Shown: positions 35,738 through 46,200 of the stretch, piece by piece
Numbering within the stretch: position 1 is the stretch's first letter
How the letters are laid out: every line of letters starts with the position of its first letter
Assembly (NCBI RefSeq): GCF_964204645.1
Contig: NC_134026.1
Location: 7,254,001 to 7,318,000 of the forward strand
Length of the DNA stretch: 64,000 bases
Reading direction: 5' to 3'
Origin: Tubulanus polymorphus
Taxonomy: Eukaryota; Nemertea; Palaeonemertea; Tubulaniformes; Tubulanidae
The notes under the pieces: generated by a model
Databases searched by the model: none
The model's input: the letters and a program-made list of their open reading frames with translations, nothing else
What the model was told of the DNA's origin: nothing
Program-made: the position numbers and the translations under genes

Positions 35738-36945
35738 TACATAATGAAACCACAGTCCGTTGACGACGACTTAAAGTAATAAACGATTTAGTGAATTCAG
35801 AAATATGTTACGTATTTCTTTACCGGTGATTATATACAAATAGAAATTCGTAGAATAATTCAGGACGATTAGATCCGTACAAATGGAGAAAGCTTTCGGG
35901 ATGTATCGCGATAAATTCGGAACGGACTGTAACGGAGCCAAAAGACAGACTGGAAGAGTCGTTATCAGAAAAAATATCGATACAGTTAAAAGAACACCAG
36001 TTACTTGTCGGGTCGATGACGAAAGTTTGTTCGATTCGAGTTGTTTTTGATTTCGTAACGTGAAAATGATGGTAAGACTTAACGTGGTTAAAAGTATCGT
36101 CGGTAGAAACGACATAAACAGCACGACAAGAACTGATTTAATACCGTGAAAATCTACCCGAACACAACCGATATTTCTGATATACACCAGATCGAAAATC
36201 ATAAAACTGAAAATCATGGCGAAAAAAGACGGAATTGATAAACATAAAAACGTGGATAGTTGTAAAGTCCAAATACGCGGCGCTCTAAACGGGTAACGTA
36301 TGATACACATGCGTTCTGTAGAAACGGCCACTAAAATCCACGGACTCGAAACTAACGCGATATGTGTGAAATAATCTAGTAACGTACACTGTAATTGTGA
36401 GGTGATATCGATGAGAATTACGTGGTAGAAATGGAAACAAATCGTATTGACGTATTTACAACAGAAATACGATAAGCCGATCGTATCGGAGAGGGCGAGC
36501 ACGACGAAAAAACGACTGTACGATAGTTTCCATAGTTTCGGTTTTAACATTACCCATACGATCAAAGAATTACCGACGAGTCCGAACAGAAAACACGATC
36601 CGATGAATACGAAGTAGAATATTTTATAGACGAAACCGGTCGGTTTTTGAGGGCTGAATACGATACCGATGTACAGGTTACTGAGACGTTGGTTAGTTGA
36701 ATTCATCTGAGGGGAGGGAAAAGTGTCAGAGCAGCAGTAGCAGCAGTAGCTGCAGTTCCAGCAGCAGCTAACAGCTCCACACCGGTCTCTAACAAACTGA
36801 TCTGCCAGATTGAGCTGTGATACATGCGTATTTCATACATCAAAGAAAGACATTTGGGAATCGCATATCCTTCCTCAAATAACTCGTTTAATATTAATTC
36901 AGCCTACTGGCTCATGGAAACTGCATTAAAATATCTAAATAGTTG
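35738..36945. repeat. Tandem segmental duplication, unit 1
   Basis: Homologous to 38198-39425, in direct orientation with a 2469-base offset. The left edge is at AATACATAATGAAA. The coding part and the first ~100 bases beyond the ATG are highly similar; the right side then decays with indels to about ATGGAAACTGCATTAAAA. Confidence 0.8.
35771..36706 (-). CDS. Class A (rhodopsin-like) GPCR, peptide-receptor type, copy 1
   Basis: A seven-transmembrane receptor of 311 residues in a single coding exon, expected in the plasma membrane and coupled to G proteins. Seen: TM1 with GNSLIVWV (GN at 45-46), TM2 LALSD (D74), C107 before TM3 and C181 in loop 2 (likely disulfide), ERM at 131-133 in place of DRY, TM6 with P252 but no CWxP tryptophan, and TM7 NYSTNFYLY (283-291), the form seen in many invertebrate peptide receptors instead of NPxxY. 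An N-glycosylation site lies at N2. The ATG directly follows a splice acceptor (TTTTCCCTCCCCTCAG), so a 5' UTR exon probably lies upstream. The gene is duplicated at 38240-39175 (301 of 311 residues identical). The ligand is unknown; the short length, ERM and missing tryptophan fit an expanded, divergent neuropeptide or chemosensory-like group. Confidence 0.9.
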   Translation of the reverse strand: MNSTNQRLSNLYIGIVFSPQKPTGFVYKIFYFVFIGSCFLFGLVGNSLIVWVMLKPKLWKLSYSRFFVVLALSDTIGLSYFCCKYVNTICFHFYHVILIDITSQLQCTLLDYFTHIALVSSPWILVAVSTERMCIIRYPFRAPRIWTLQLSTFLCLSIPSFFAMIFSFMIFDLVYIRNIGCVRVDFHGIKSVLVVLFMSFLPTILLTTLSLTIIFTLRNQKQLESNKLSSSTRQVTGVLLTVSIFFLITTLPVCLLAPLQSVPNLSRYIPKAFSICTDLIVLNYSTNFYLYIITGKEIRNIFLNSLNRLLL

Positions 36946-38197
36946 GTAAAATATTTTGAATTATAAGTGGTATTTCTTTATATGTGAAGGGAATAATCCC
37001 CAAATTATCAACGGTGCAGTACGGTGGCATAATGTAACTAGGTCGTGATTCGTAGACTGAGGTGATTCTGTTAATGTGCTTTTTCAACATGAATTTTTAC
37101 AGGTGAGATTTTTGATTTCAAGATTTCGCCTAGAATTTCTGTGTCAGTAGCATATCTAGTTTCTTCATTTTCTTTATTATGACGACATTCTGGGTATAGG
37201 GTTTTTCTTTGCTGTGTGTGAAAAATGAAGGATCGATCGAGTTTGTTTGCGAGTAGCCAATAATGTAAACGTAGACAATGTAATTCTTTATTCGTTTGCG
37301 TAATAAGGTTTTTGAGATTTTCGTCGTGACTTAAGCAATTATAGCATCGTCAGTGAATCTATAAGTGAAAAAATAGATATCGTTGAGTAGAGCAAGAATG
37401 ATGAAGGTTCAATGATATCCTTGAAGGACACCACATTGAGAAGGAAGGGAAGGGGATTTGTTTAAATTAAGGATGTTGTTTGGTTTAAATGAACGATGAA
37501 ATTAAGTTTAGAGGAGTTCCTCTGGTACCAAAGTGCTGGAGTTACTTAACTACGCAGGATACTGTGATCTTAGTATATCGAAAGCTTTTAGAAAGATCTA
37601 GAAAAATGTCAATAGTTTGGATAGGGATTTGGAAAGACCGTTGCGTAGCACTAGTAAATCCAATTTGGCCCAGGGGTTGTAGGATTCCTGGATTTCACCC
37701 AGGCGGTCCAGGTCCGATTCTCGAGGTGGGAACTCCACTTTTTTAACGTCCAACATGGCTCACTATCGGTCAAGAATTCTCAATATTCATTCATATGTTG
37801 ATGTGTGGCTGGTGTGTAAAGTCACTCGCAAGATACGTATCACCTACAGTACACAAAGTAACATGGCCCACAATTCTAAGCTTTTAATCTCACTTTGCAA
37901 TTCAATTCACTGAAGTTTAAGTCGTGATGTGGATAAGTAGTCGGCATAATAATCATCTCAACTAACAAGCTAATTTTCACTATACAAATCCTGATCCCGC
38001 TTCCGCCGTTCTCTCGGTTAAGATTGAATTCTAAAGAGTTTAAAACATTGAAAATGAACGAATTAATTCAGAGTAAACTCGCGATCCTAACTCACAACTA
38101 TTGACCATGATTCTGTATCAATTAACCCGGGGAACAACTGAATTCATTTTCGATTTCAGTTTTTGCGAAAGTACAACCGTGGCTACCAGTACGTACA
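36946..38197. other. Spacer between GPCR copies
   Basis: No supported exon. A plus-strand frame at 37489-37746 has no recognisable domain. Confidence 0.4.
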
Positions 38198-39425
38198 TGA
38201 AATACATTATGAAAACACAGTCCGTTGATGACGACAGAACTAAAGTAATAAACGTGTTAGTGAATTCAGAAATATGTTACGTATTTCTTTACCGGTGATT
38301 ATATACAAATAGAAATTCGTAGAATAATTCAGGACAATCAGATCCATACAAATGGAGAAAGCTTTCGGGATGTATTTCGATAAGTGCGGAACGGACTGTA
38401 ACGGAGCCAATAGGCAGGCTGGAAGAGTCGTTATTAGAAAAAATATCGATACAGTTAAAACAACACGAGTTACTTGTCGGGTCGATGACGAAAGTTTGTT
38501 CGATTCGAGTTGTTTTTGATTTCGTAACGTGAAAATGATGGTAAGACTTAACGTGGTTAAAAGTATCGTCGGTAGAAACGACATAAACAGCACGACAAGA
38601 ACTGATTTAATACCGTGAAAATCTACCCGAACACAACCGATATTTCTGATATACACCAGATCGAAAATCATATAACTGAAAATCACGGCGAAAAAAGACG
38701 GAATTGATAAACATAAAAACGTGGATAGTTGTAAAGTCCAAATACGCGGCGCTCTAAACGGGTAACGTATAATACACATGCGTTCTGTAGAAACGGCAAC
38801 TAAAATCCACGGACTCGAAACTAACGCGATATGTGTGAAATAATCTAGTAACGTACACTGTAATTGTGAGGTGATATCGATGAGAATTACGTGGTAGAAA
38901 TGGAAACAAATCGTATTGACGTATTTACAACAGAAATACGATAAGCCGATCGTATCGGAGAGGGCGAGCACGACGAAAAAACGACTGTACGATAGTTTCC
39001 ATAGTTTCGGTTTTAACATTACCCATACGATCAAAGAATTACCGACGAGTCCGAACAGAAAACACGATCCGATGAATACGAAGTAGAATATTTTATAGAC
39101 GAAACCGGTCGGTTTTTGAGGGCTGAGAACGATACCGATGTACAGGTTACTGAGACGTTGGTTAGTTGAATTCATCTGAGGGGAGGGAAAAGTGCCAGAG
39201 CAGCAGTAGCAGCGGTAGCTGCAGTTCCAGCAGCAGCTAACAGCTTCACACCAGACTCACAAACTGATCTGCCAGATTGAGCTTTGATATACCCGTATTT
39301 CATACATCAAACAGAATTGTATCCAAAGAAAGAATTCTTATTTGTTGAATCGCATTTCCTTCCACAAATAACTCCATTAATTCTATCCTTTGAACTGATG
39401 CGTGTAAACTGCATTAAAACGTTTT
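38198..39425. repeat. Tandem segmental duplication, unit 2
   Basis: Partner of 35738-36945. The 1.25 kb between the units (36946-38197) has no recognised gene; it holds a decayed MITE family A copy near 38020-38100. Confidence 0.8.
38240..39175 (-). CDS. Class A (rhodopsin-like) GPCR, peptide-receptor type, copy 2
   Basis: Tandem paralogue of the receptor at 35771-36706, with the same length, start, ERM motif, cysteines and TM7 motif. Compared with copy 1 it differs at F17L, M164V, F168Y, G237R, L239V, V253A, N264H, R267K, T277M and N307T. Nine of the ten lie after residue 160: TM4, the base and middle of TM6, the third extracellular loop and TM7. These are regions that shape ligand entry and G-protein contact. 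The G237R change adds a charge at the cytoplasmic end of TM6. The splice acceptor directly before the ATG is kept. Both copies are intact, so both are probably functional. Confidence 0.9.
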   Translation of the reverse strand: MNSTNQRLSNLYIGIVLSPQKPTGFVYKIFYFVFIGSCFLFGLVGNSLIVWVMLKPKLWKLSYSRFFVVLALSDTIGLSYFCCKYVNTICFHFYHVILIDITSQLQCTLLDYFTHIALVSSPWILVAVSTERMCIIRYPFRAPRIWTLQLSTFLCLSIPSFFAVIFSYMIFDLVYIRNIGCVRVDFHGIKSVLVVLFMSFLPTILLTTLSLTIIFTLRNQKQLESNKLSSSTRQVTRVVLTVSIFFLITTLPACLLAPLQSVPHLSKYIPKAFSICMDLIVLNYSTNFYLYIITGKEIRNIFLNSLTRLLL

Positions 39426-40060
39426 AAAATCTTTTAGATATTTCCCCGGTTTGACAAATATATAGATATAAAATCTTGCTCAAATTGGATAAAAGCGTGA
39501 AAAGAACATTGACATTGACGAAAATATTTTATTTCTTCATGAATTATCAACTAAGGCCCACACAGTCTCCTCACAGTTCCACAGTTTTTAGTTTTCGGTT
39601 ATGAGTTGACTTAATTTGCAGTAAACATAGAAAATAAACTGATTTCAAACTCTATTGCTAATGTAGAACTGGATCCCTACCGAGGCCCAATAGTGGCTGA
39701 AAGAGTAGAATAACGGTAATTCCATAGAAAATAAAGCTTGGTCCCCTCCTCTTAAAGAGATAGCAGGTCACATTACCGAAGTTTTCCTTGTTTTTGAGTC
39801 CCATTTAATTCCACTTACTAAGTGCGACTCATTATTTAAATAAGCCGACACGTTTCTGAAGTCACCTCTTTTTTAGAGTCCTAACTTGTACTTCAGTTGA
39901 CCAAGTCGCAAGGCTCCAGTTGCGTAGTCAGATTTGAGACCATCTTAGTTCCAGTCGATAACAACTAAAGACTAGTCTCAAGATATAGATCCACTTTTGG
40001 ATTTAACTCTGGTCCTGTAGCTCCTGATGGGGATAATAAGTCACGGCATAGAAAGGAAAC
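39426..40060. other. Spacer downstream of the TRP gene
   Basis: A family A MITE remnant lies near 39570-39670 and a family E remnant near 39915-40020. No gene seen. Confidence 0.4.
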
Positions 40061-40088
40061 AAAACAATGCAACCTCGTTTAAAAATAG

Positions 40089-40094
40089 TTTATT
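40089..40094 (-). terminator. Candidate polyadenylation signal of the TRP gene
   Basis: AATAAA on the minus strand about 1.2 kb below the TRP stop codon, preceded by AT-rich sequence with further AATAAA-like hexamers. It is one of several possible sites; an AATAAA also overlaps the stop codon at about 41297. Confidence 0.35.
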
Positions 40095-40881
40095 TCTGAA
40101 ACTTTAAATATCAGTAACATGATACCATAGTAAACTCCATCCATATCATTTCTTATAAATTACATTCAATAAACTTATAAATAAATAATCTGAATTTCTT
40201 CTTTAAAAAACAACAAATTGTAATGAAAAATATCTCCTTAATAGAAAATTGTAGACATATTCATTGTTCATTTCATACATAGTACTTATAAATAATCCAT
40301 AACTAAAAGTGAATTTTTATCATTATTACAATTAGTTACTAAATAATTAACAAAAAAATCTTATAATCGATAACAAAAACAGGACGGATTTATTACAAAC
40401 ATAGTTAACAATCGGTGCATTTCAACTGCCGACCCCCTCACCCCCAAGGGACGCTACGACAAATTACCCCTGGATACATAGTGATATAGTTCTTGTTTAA
40501 GCTTCATTTTCAAATGTTTTACCTCTAGCGACAAATTCTAAGTCAGAACAGTACTGTAGAACTGGGTTTTAGTTTATGCCAAGGACATGACACGTTGTTT
40601 AATTGCGAATCTTTGGTTTCAGCAAACAATAAATTACATTGTTACACACAGGCTATAGTGATTATGTATGTTGTATTACGATCATTCACCTTCATCTTTG
40701 CAATCAATACCCCTTAATCTGTTCAATACTATTTCGGATTCTCATAAACCTAGTTGATCGCCATTTTATTGTGAAAATCTTACTAGACGAGCATCAGTAC
40801 GGTCTCAAGTCATTTAGGTTTCTATTTATCGTCACCAGTTTTATCTCCCTGAAACAAATAGAAAACATCATTAACTTCAAT

Positions 40882-41171
40882 CAGTTCCACAGTTTAGGAT
40901 CCAGTTCCACTGTTCAGGATCCAGTTCCACAGTTCAGGATCTAGTTCCACAGTTCTGAACCCAGTTCCACAGTTCAGGACCCAGTTCCACAGTTCAGAAC
41001 CCAGTTCCAAAGTTCAGGACCCAGTTCCACCGTTTAGGACCCAGTTCCACAGTTCAGAACCCAGTTCCACAGTTTAGGACCCAGTTCCACAGTTCAGAAC
41101 CCAGTTCCACAGTTCAGGACCCAGTTCCACAGTTCAGAACCCAGGTCTGCAGTTCAGGACCCAGTTTCACA
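40882..41171 (+). repeat. Minisatellite of 20-bp unit CAGTTCCACAGTTCAGGACC
   Basis: Fourteen to fifteen copies in tandem, alternating between CAGGACC and CAGAACC endings. The unit is the terminal motif of MITE family A, and the array runs straight into the body of such an element (about 41171-41280, ending AAGAACTGTGGAA). It lies in the inferred 3' UTR of the TRP gene, so the transcript would carry the complementary repeat. Confidence 0.93.
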
Positions 41172-41294
41172 ATTGAGAGTTAAATTTGAGGTTTTGAGAT
41201 ACAAACTTCCATTTGACAGCTAAGAGTAAAATTTAATATGAACCGATTTCAATTTTGAGTCCAAAAAAGAACTGTGGAAAAGGGTGCGGTTTTA

Positions 41295-43275
41295 TCATTT
41301 ATTGGAATGATAGCTTACATCAGACCAGGCCGATTCTAATTGAGGAGCAGGTGCCGCGAACGTTGAAGGCGTCGGACGAGAAACTGTATCATTATCTACA
41401 TCAATAACCGGGTGAGGAGCTGAGTGAGGCGCAGAATGAGGAGCAGCTGAGACCTGATGACTCGCTGTAACATTGAAAAAAAAACGCATCATGAACGACT
41501 TCACAAATGACTGTATCAAGCCCAGGCAGGGAGGTGGGTTCCTGCCTAGGGCATTAGTTTGAAAGCTTGGCGGTTTTAATGGACAACATTGCTCCTGAAT
41601 AGTGTGTTAGTTTGCTAGAGTACCTGGTGGTGGGAATGTAGCTGCTGCTGCTGATGATGGTTCGGCTCCTCTGTGTTTCCTCTCCCGTTGTCTTTTCTCC
41701 CGTCTCCTGCTCGTCTCTGAAGCTGCTGATGATGCTGCTGGTTGCTCAGTAGCGGTCGATGGTTGGAATGGACCGGCTCTGTCGTACAGTCGACCATCCA
41801 CTATATCCTGATGAGAGGATCCAGCTCCTCCACCTCCACCTAGAAAACAAACCAATCACTAATACATCAACATCTTAAATTCATTCTCTACATTATAAGT
41901 TGGAACTAACATTTTAAATCTTAAAATAGGGATATCTATTTGATTGGTAGATTCAGTTTGATTTGTTTTGATTTAGTGTCCCTTACAAACCCACCAAACC
42001 TGCCGGGAGCAAAACACTGGGTTCAATAGTACAGATATTATATATGTGTGATCAGCGTTCAAATTTATAGAATTTCCTGTTTAAGTCGAAGTACTACATA
42101 ATTGGAAATTTTAGTAACCATTCCACATTATAAGATAATCATTCTAGATTATAAATTTGAACTAGATTTAACTAAGTCGGAGACAAATAATAAAGTAAAA
42201 TGCTCGACTGCATTTTATCAAATACTCAGCAAAACTGAAATCATCCTATGGTCCCACAGTTCTGAGTTTAAATCTGACTCTAGAGTAAGATCATTTGTAA
42301 ATGAACTAATTTCAACTACGCGTCAACTAAACCAGAGACCTGTCAAATTGAGTCCTCAATTGTTTAATCTACAGTCTAACTCAAATCGAGAACTGTGGAA
42401 CTGGATCCAGAAAGTTTGTTTCGATAGACAAAGTGACTGTCTGATATGAATGAAGTAAAAAACCCACAATGTAATGAAAACAAAACTAAATGAGCATTTC
42501 ACATTTCGGCCTAATTCTATCGGCCGTTTTCAAAACCGGTCAAATTCTCATTTAGGTTTTTTCATTATTGTATGGGTTTTATTCATGGCTGCAAAAGTTT
42601 GAATAATTTACCGGCCACAGATATCAGTAAACTCTGTAAAGTCGAATGGACCATCATTAAATCTTTATGAAGTTTCTCTTCGATTTCGTTTTGACGAACG
42701 AAAATTTCTCGAACTTCTTCGCGAATCAAATCGACTTCGTTTTCAAATTTCTGAACGGTGACGCGATTAGAACCGGTGACATCATCAGCGGCAGCACCTA
42801 ACTGTGTGAGCAAAAACAAAACAACCGAATCAACATGTTGTGAGAAATTCGTTTTCAGATCCCGAGGTGGATCTAAATTTACGTAATTTTAAAATATCAT
42901 TGATTTTCAAAAATAAGCATCGAATCTCTTGTCAGTTTTATTCATATTCATCAACCTGGCGAAATTGTAAAGTTGTGACTTACTAGGTTAAGACCATTTA
43001 AGTTCCATTTAAGGATAATTTAAGTTCTACATGTATAACCATTATAGACCAGTCTTAAGAATGAAGACCATTTAGGTCTTAGGTCATAAAAGCGCATATT
43101 CAATTTCAAAATTTCATTTCAACTAGACCAAGAGTTGAACTATGATAGAAATACAGCTTTAGTGGATACTAGGGTGGATAGTAGAGTGGATTCTAATTCT
43201 TACCAGTGAACCTCCATCTGTGCTCTCACTCTTGAAATTACTGTTTAAAATCTCCATCACTTCGTCCATATCATC
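41295..43275 (-). CDS. TRP gene: C-terminal exons with coiled coil
   Basis: Exons 43204-43275 (acidic, DDMDEVMEILNSNF), 42612-42801 (a heptad-patterned segment NEVDLIREEVREIFVRQNEI then EEKLHKDL..., likely a tetramer-stabilising coiled coil), 41624-41839 (Gly-rich, then Ser/Ala with a very basic SRRREKRQRERKHRG patch) and 41295-41464 (APHSAPHSAPH repeats, ending ESAWSDVSYHSNK and TGA). The basic patch could bind lipid or calmodulin; this is inference. Confidence 0.8.
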
Positions 43276-46200
43276 CTGGAAAACAATAGAATCACAAAAT
43301 TAGATTAGAAAAATACCTCGAATTTATTCAGACCGGAAAATGAAAATGCAACTTGCATGCAACTTATGATCAGATTGGGAAAGTTTGATGATGAATTTCA
43401 TGGCCCGGTTTTACAGTTTTCAGTTAAGTTAAGAGTCTCAAGTTGAAAAGTTGAAATAGTCATATGTATTTCATCTGTGAAACTCGATCAAAGGGTCGAA
43501 TAAAAAATTGATATCTTCAATACACATGTCAAATACAGAGTTTCAGAGTGCTTTTAAAAGTTGTTTATTTCTGGATTTCTCCAAATACTAAAAAATCGTC
43601 ATCAAACTTCATCCACGTATCGATACAATTCCAGCATAGAACAGAAATAAGAGACCCTCCCAGAAAGATGGCTGCCTCTATTGAATCCCCTTATGACATC
43701 ACTCGGTCATTTTCTGAATTTGGGATGAATTGAAACAAGTTAGGTCATTTCAGTGATGTCATAGAAGGATTTTTTTGTAGGTGGCCACCTGTTCGGTAAG
43801 GCCAAAAAATCCTCATACCACTGGATGTAGTTCGACAGTTCTGAGTTAGATTTTAAATCCACCTCAACATAGAATTCGAAAACTTTCAAATATAGTAAAT
43901 GAATAATTCAACCAAAGAGTTTAAGGTTTAAACACCGCACAACTGTTGAACTATTTCCAAAAAACTCATGCTCAACGTGAACTGAAAAAGTAACGTTTAT
44001 TTGAACAGAACTGGAGTTACAAGTATTCAGGGGCAAGTCTAGGTTAAGTGGAAGGCAGTGGTCCAGAAGAACGGAAAGGTTTTTTTATTCCTCGTAATGA
44101 AGACAGCAAATGGGTTCCCCCTCTTGTGCTAGAAATACATTTGAAGAGACGCAATATCTGAGAGGATGAGTGTGAAATTTGCAGCAGTTTTTTTACAATC
44201 TCTCTCTCTAGACAAATAGGGGGCAACCTCAATGAGACTGTAGGGGGGGTCCAGACCTCTGACATCGTGGCTGCTGAAGTAGCAAGGCTTTTGATCCCCC
44301 CAAAGATTCAGAAAATATAAGTTCAATTTTGGTATAATCTTTTTTTCACATTATATCAATATATTTCAATGCAATTACCAGCATTGCTAGAATATTGACA
44401 TCCATTCTGGTAAGGACAGCAGACATCTTATAAGGGGTGGCTGACTTGCAGAGGTGGAAATAAAATTGAAAGGAGTGAATGCCACCTAGATCAACCCCTG
44501 GTTATTACCGTAAATATGCTGACTTATTAGCAAGAAGTGCAATGGGTAATGAAGCAATTGCAGTGATAGGTTATATAAGCAAAATGATCAGTGATTGGTT
44601 TGTATCGTTGATGGAATTAATAAGCACCATATTGTATCTAGCCGGTTGTGGTTTTTTGCGAATTAAGTTGCAAAATGGAAGAAGCATTTCTTTCAGATCG
44701 TCCATATCAACCTATAGTAAATAATACATTCATAAACAACAAATCAACCAGTTTCAAACTATTCAAAATTCAAGCAATCCAAATGAGCAGCTTTTGACCA
44801 AGATCCTTAAAAAAGCTGTTAAACAATTAGATATTTCAAATCGTTTAATCTATCTATGAATACAGTTCCACTGATCCACAGTCATATAAGTGATAAGATT
44901 GTCAAACAGGTTGGACACTGATCTAGTACTGTTACTTCTATGATTCACTTCACTGTGAATCAGAAGAATTGTGGAACTGGGTTCTAAAGTTAATAATCAG
45001 CTAAAAGAAGCAAAGCTAATAATCTATACAATCAAACTCAGGTAAGTCATCAATTAGATAAGTCGTCACATTACTGAAGTCATCTCTGTTTTCGAGTACC
45101 AATATGCATTTATAATTCAATTAACTCAGTGTTTAAGTCGTCGACATAATATAATGATCATCATAACTACAACAGTTTGACTAATTCACAAAATGAGGAA
45201 AAACATTGTGTTGTTTTTATTTCATTTACCTTCAGTTGAAGCGTAACTTTCTTCAGTTCGTCCTCTCCATCAGTTGATAAATCATCATCGTAATACAAAC
45301 ACTCCGGGGCGCATTCCGTTTGAATTTCATACTGAAATCTATTGTAATATTTCCCCGGCAACAAGCTGTCTTGTATGTTCAATATCGTAATCGCTTTTTG
45401 CATAATCGCGTTTGCGTTGGCATTATCATACACCCTGGAAAATAGACGACAAATATTTGAATATTATAACATAGTAAAAATACGGAGCATCAAAAGTTAC
45501 ACAAAGTTAAAGTTCAACAAAAAGGGCCTCAATGTGTTAAGGTTTTTAAGACCCGCTGAGCACCACTCAGGGCATTATTAGTAGGTCTAATGTCCTCCCT
45601 GCAGCTCATCACAACCTCAATATTACGTACCTTTGAAATGTGTCCGACATCAAAGCTATGAATAGATTCAAACAAATGATAGCGGAAACAGCCAACCAGG
45701 TACCGACTAGAATATCAGTCATCAGTGAATCTACTAATTTCATATCCTACAAATTCAACGAAATCAACAAAATGTAGAGAACCGTGAAGATGAAACGTAT
45801 ATAATCCCGGCAAACTACGAACGAAAAGAGTCTGAAATGTTTCCTTCAGTTAATAGTTTATTCAATATCCTAATAGTCATCTTCAGGAATACTAAGTGTT
45901 ATATGTCAAATAAATAGCAGCTCATGGAAACATAGCGAAATCTTTATCATTCATATAATGTGCAGGGGTCTTATATTAGGAATATAGAAAGGATGCATGG
46001 GACATTTTCATCAAATATTGAATATATTCAAAAATTTTCTTGATGTAATTTGTCACATTTTCTCATCAAACGAAGCAGATTTTATAGAACTTTTACGTAC
46101 GTTATACTGATATTCATCGACTAACGTTAATCGAAACATCGTGAATAAAAGCGCATTGAAATTCTGGAAACCATCGACGACCATTGTTATGTTCTCACGC

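Noticed and set aside
42102-42449. 115-codon plus-strand frame inside the TRP gene
   Set aside because: Overlaps a MITE family A copy and lies in an intron on the other strand; no domain.
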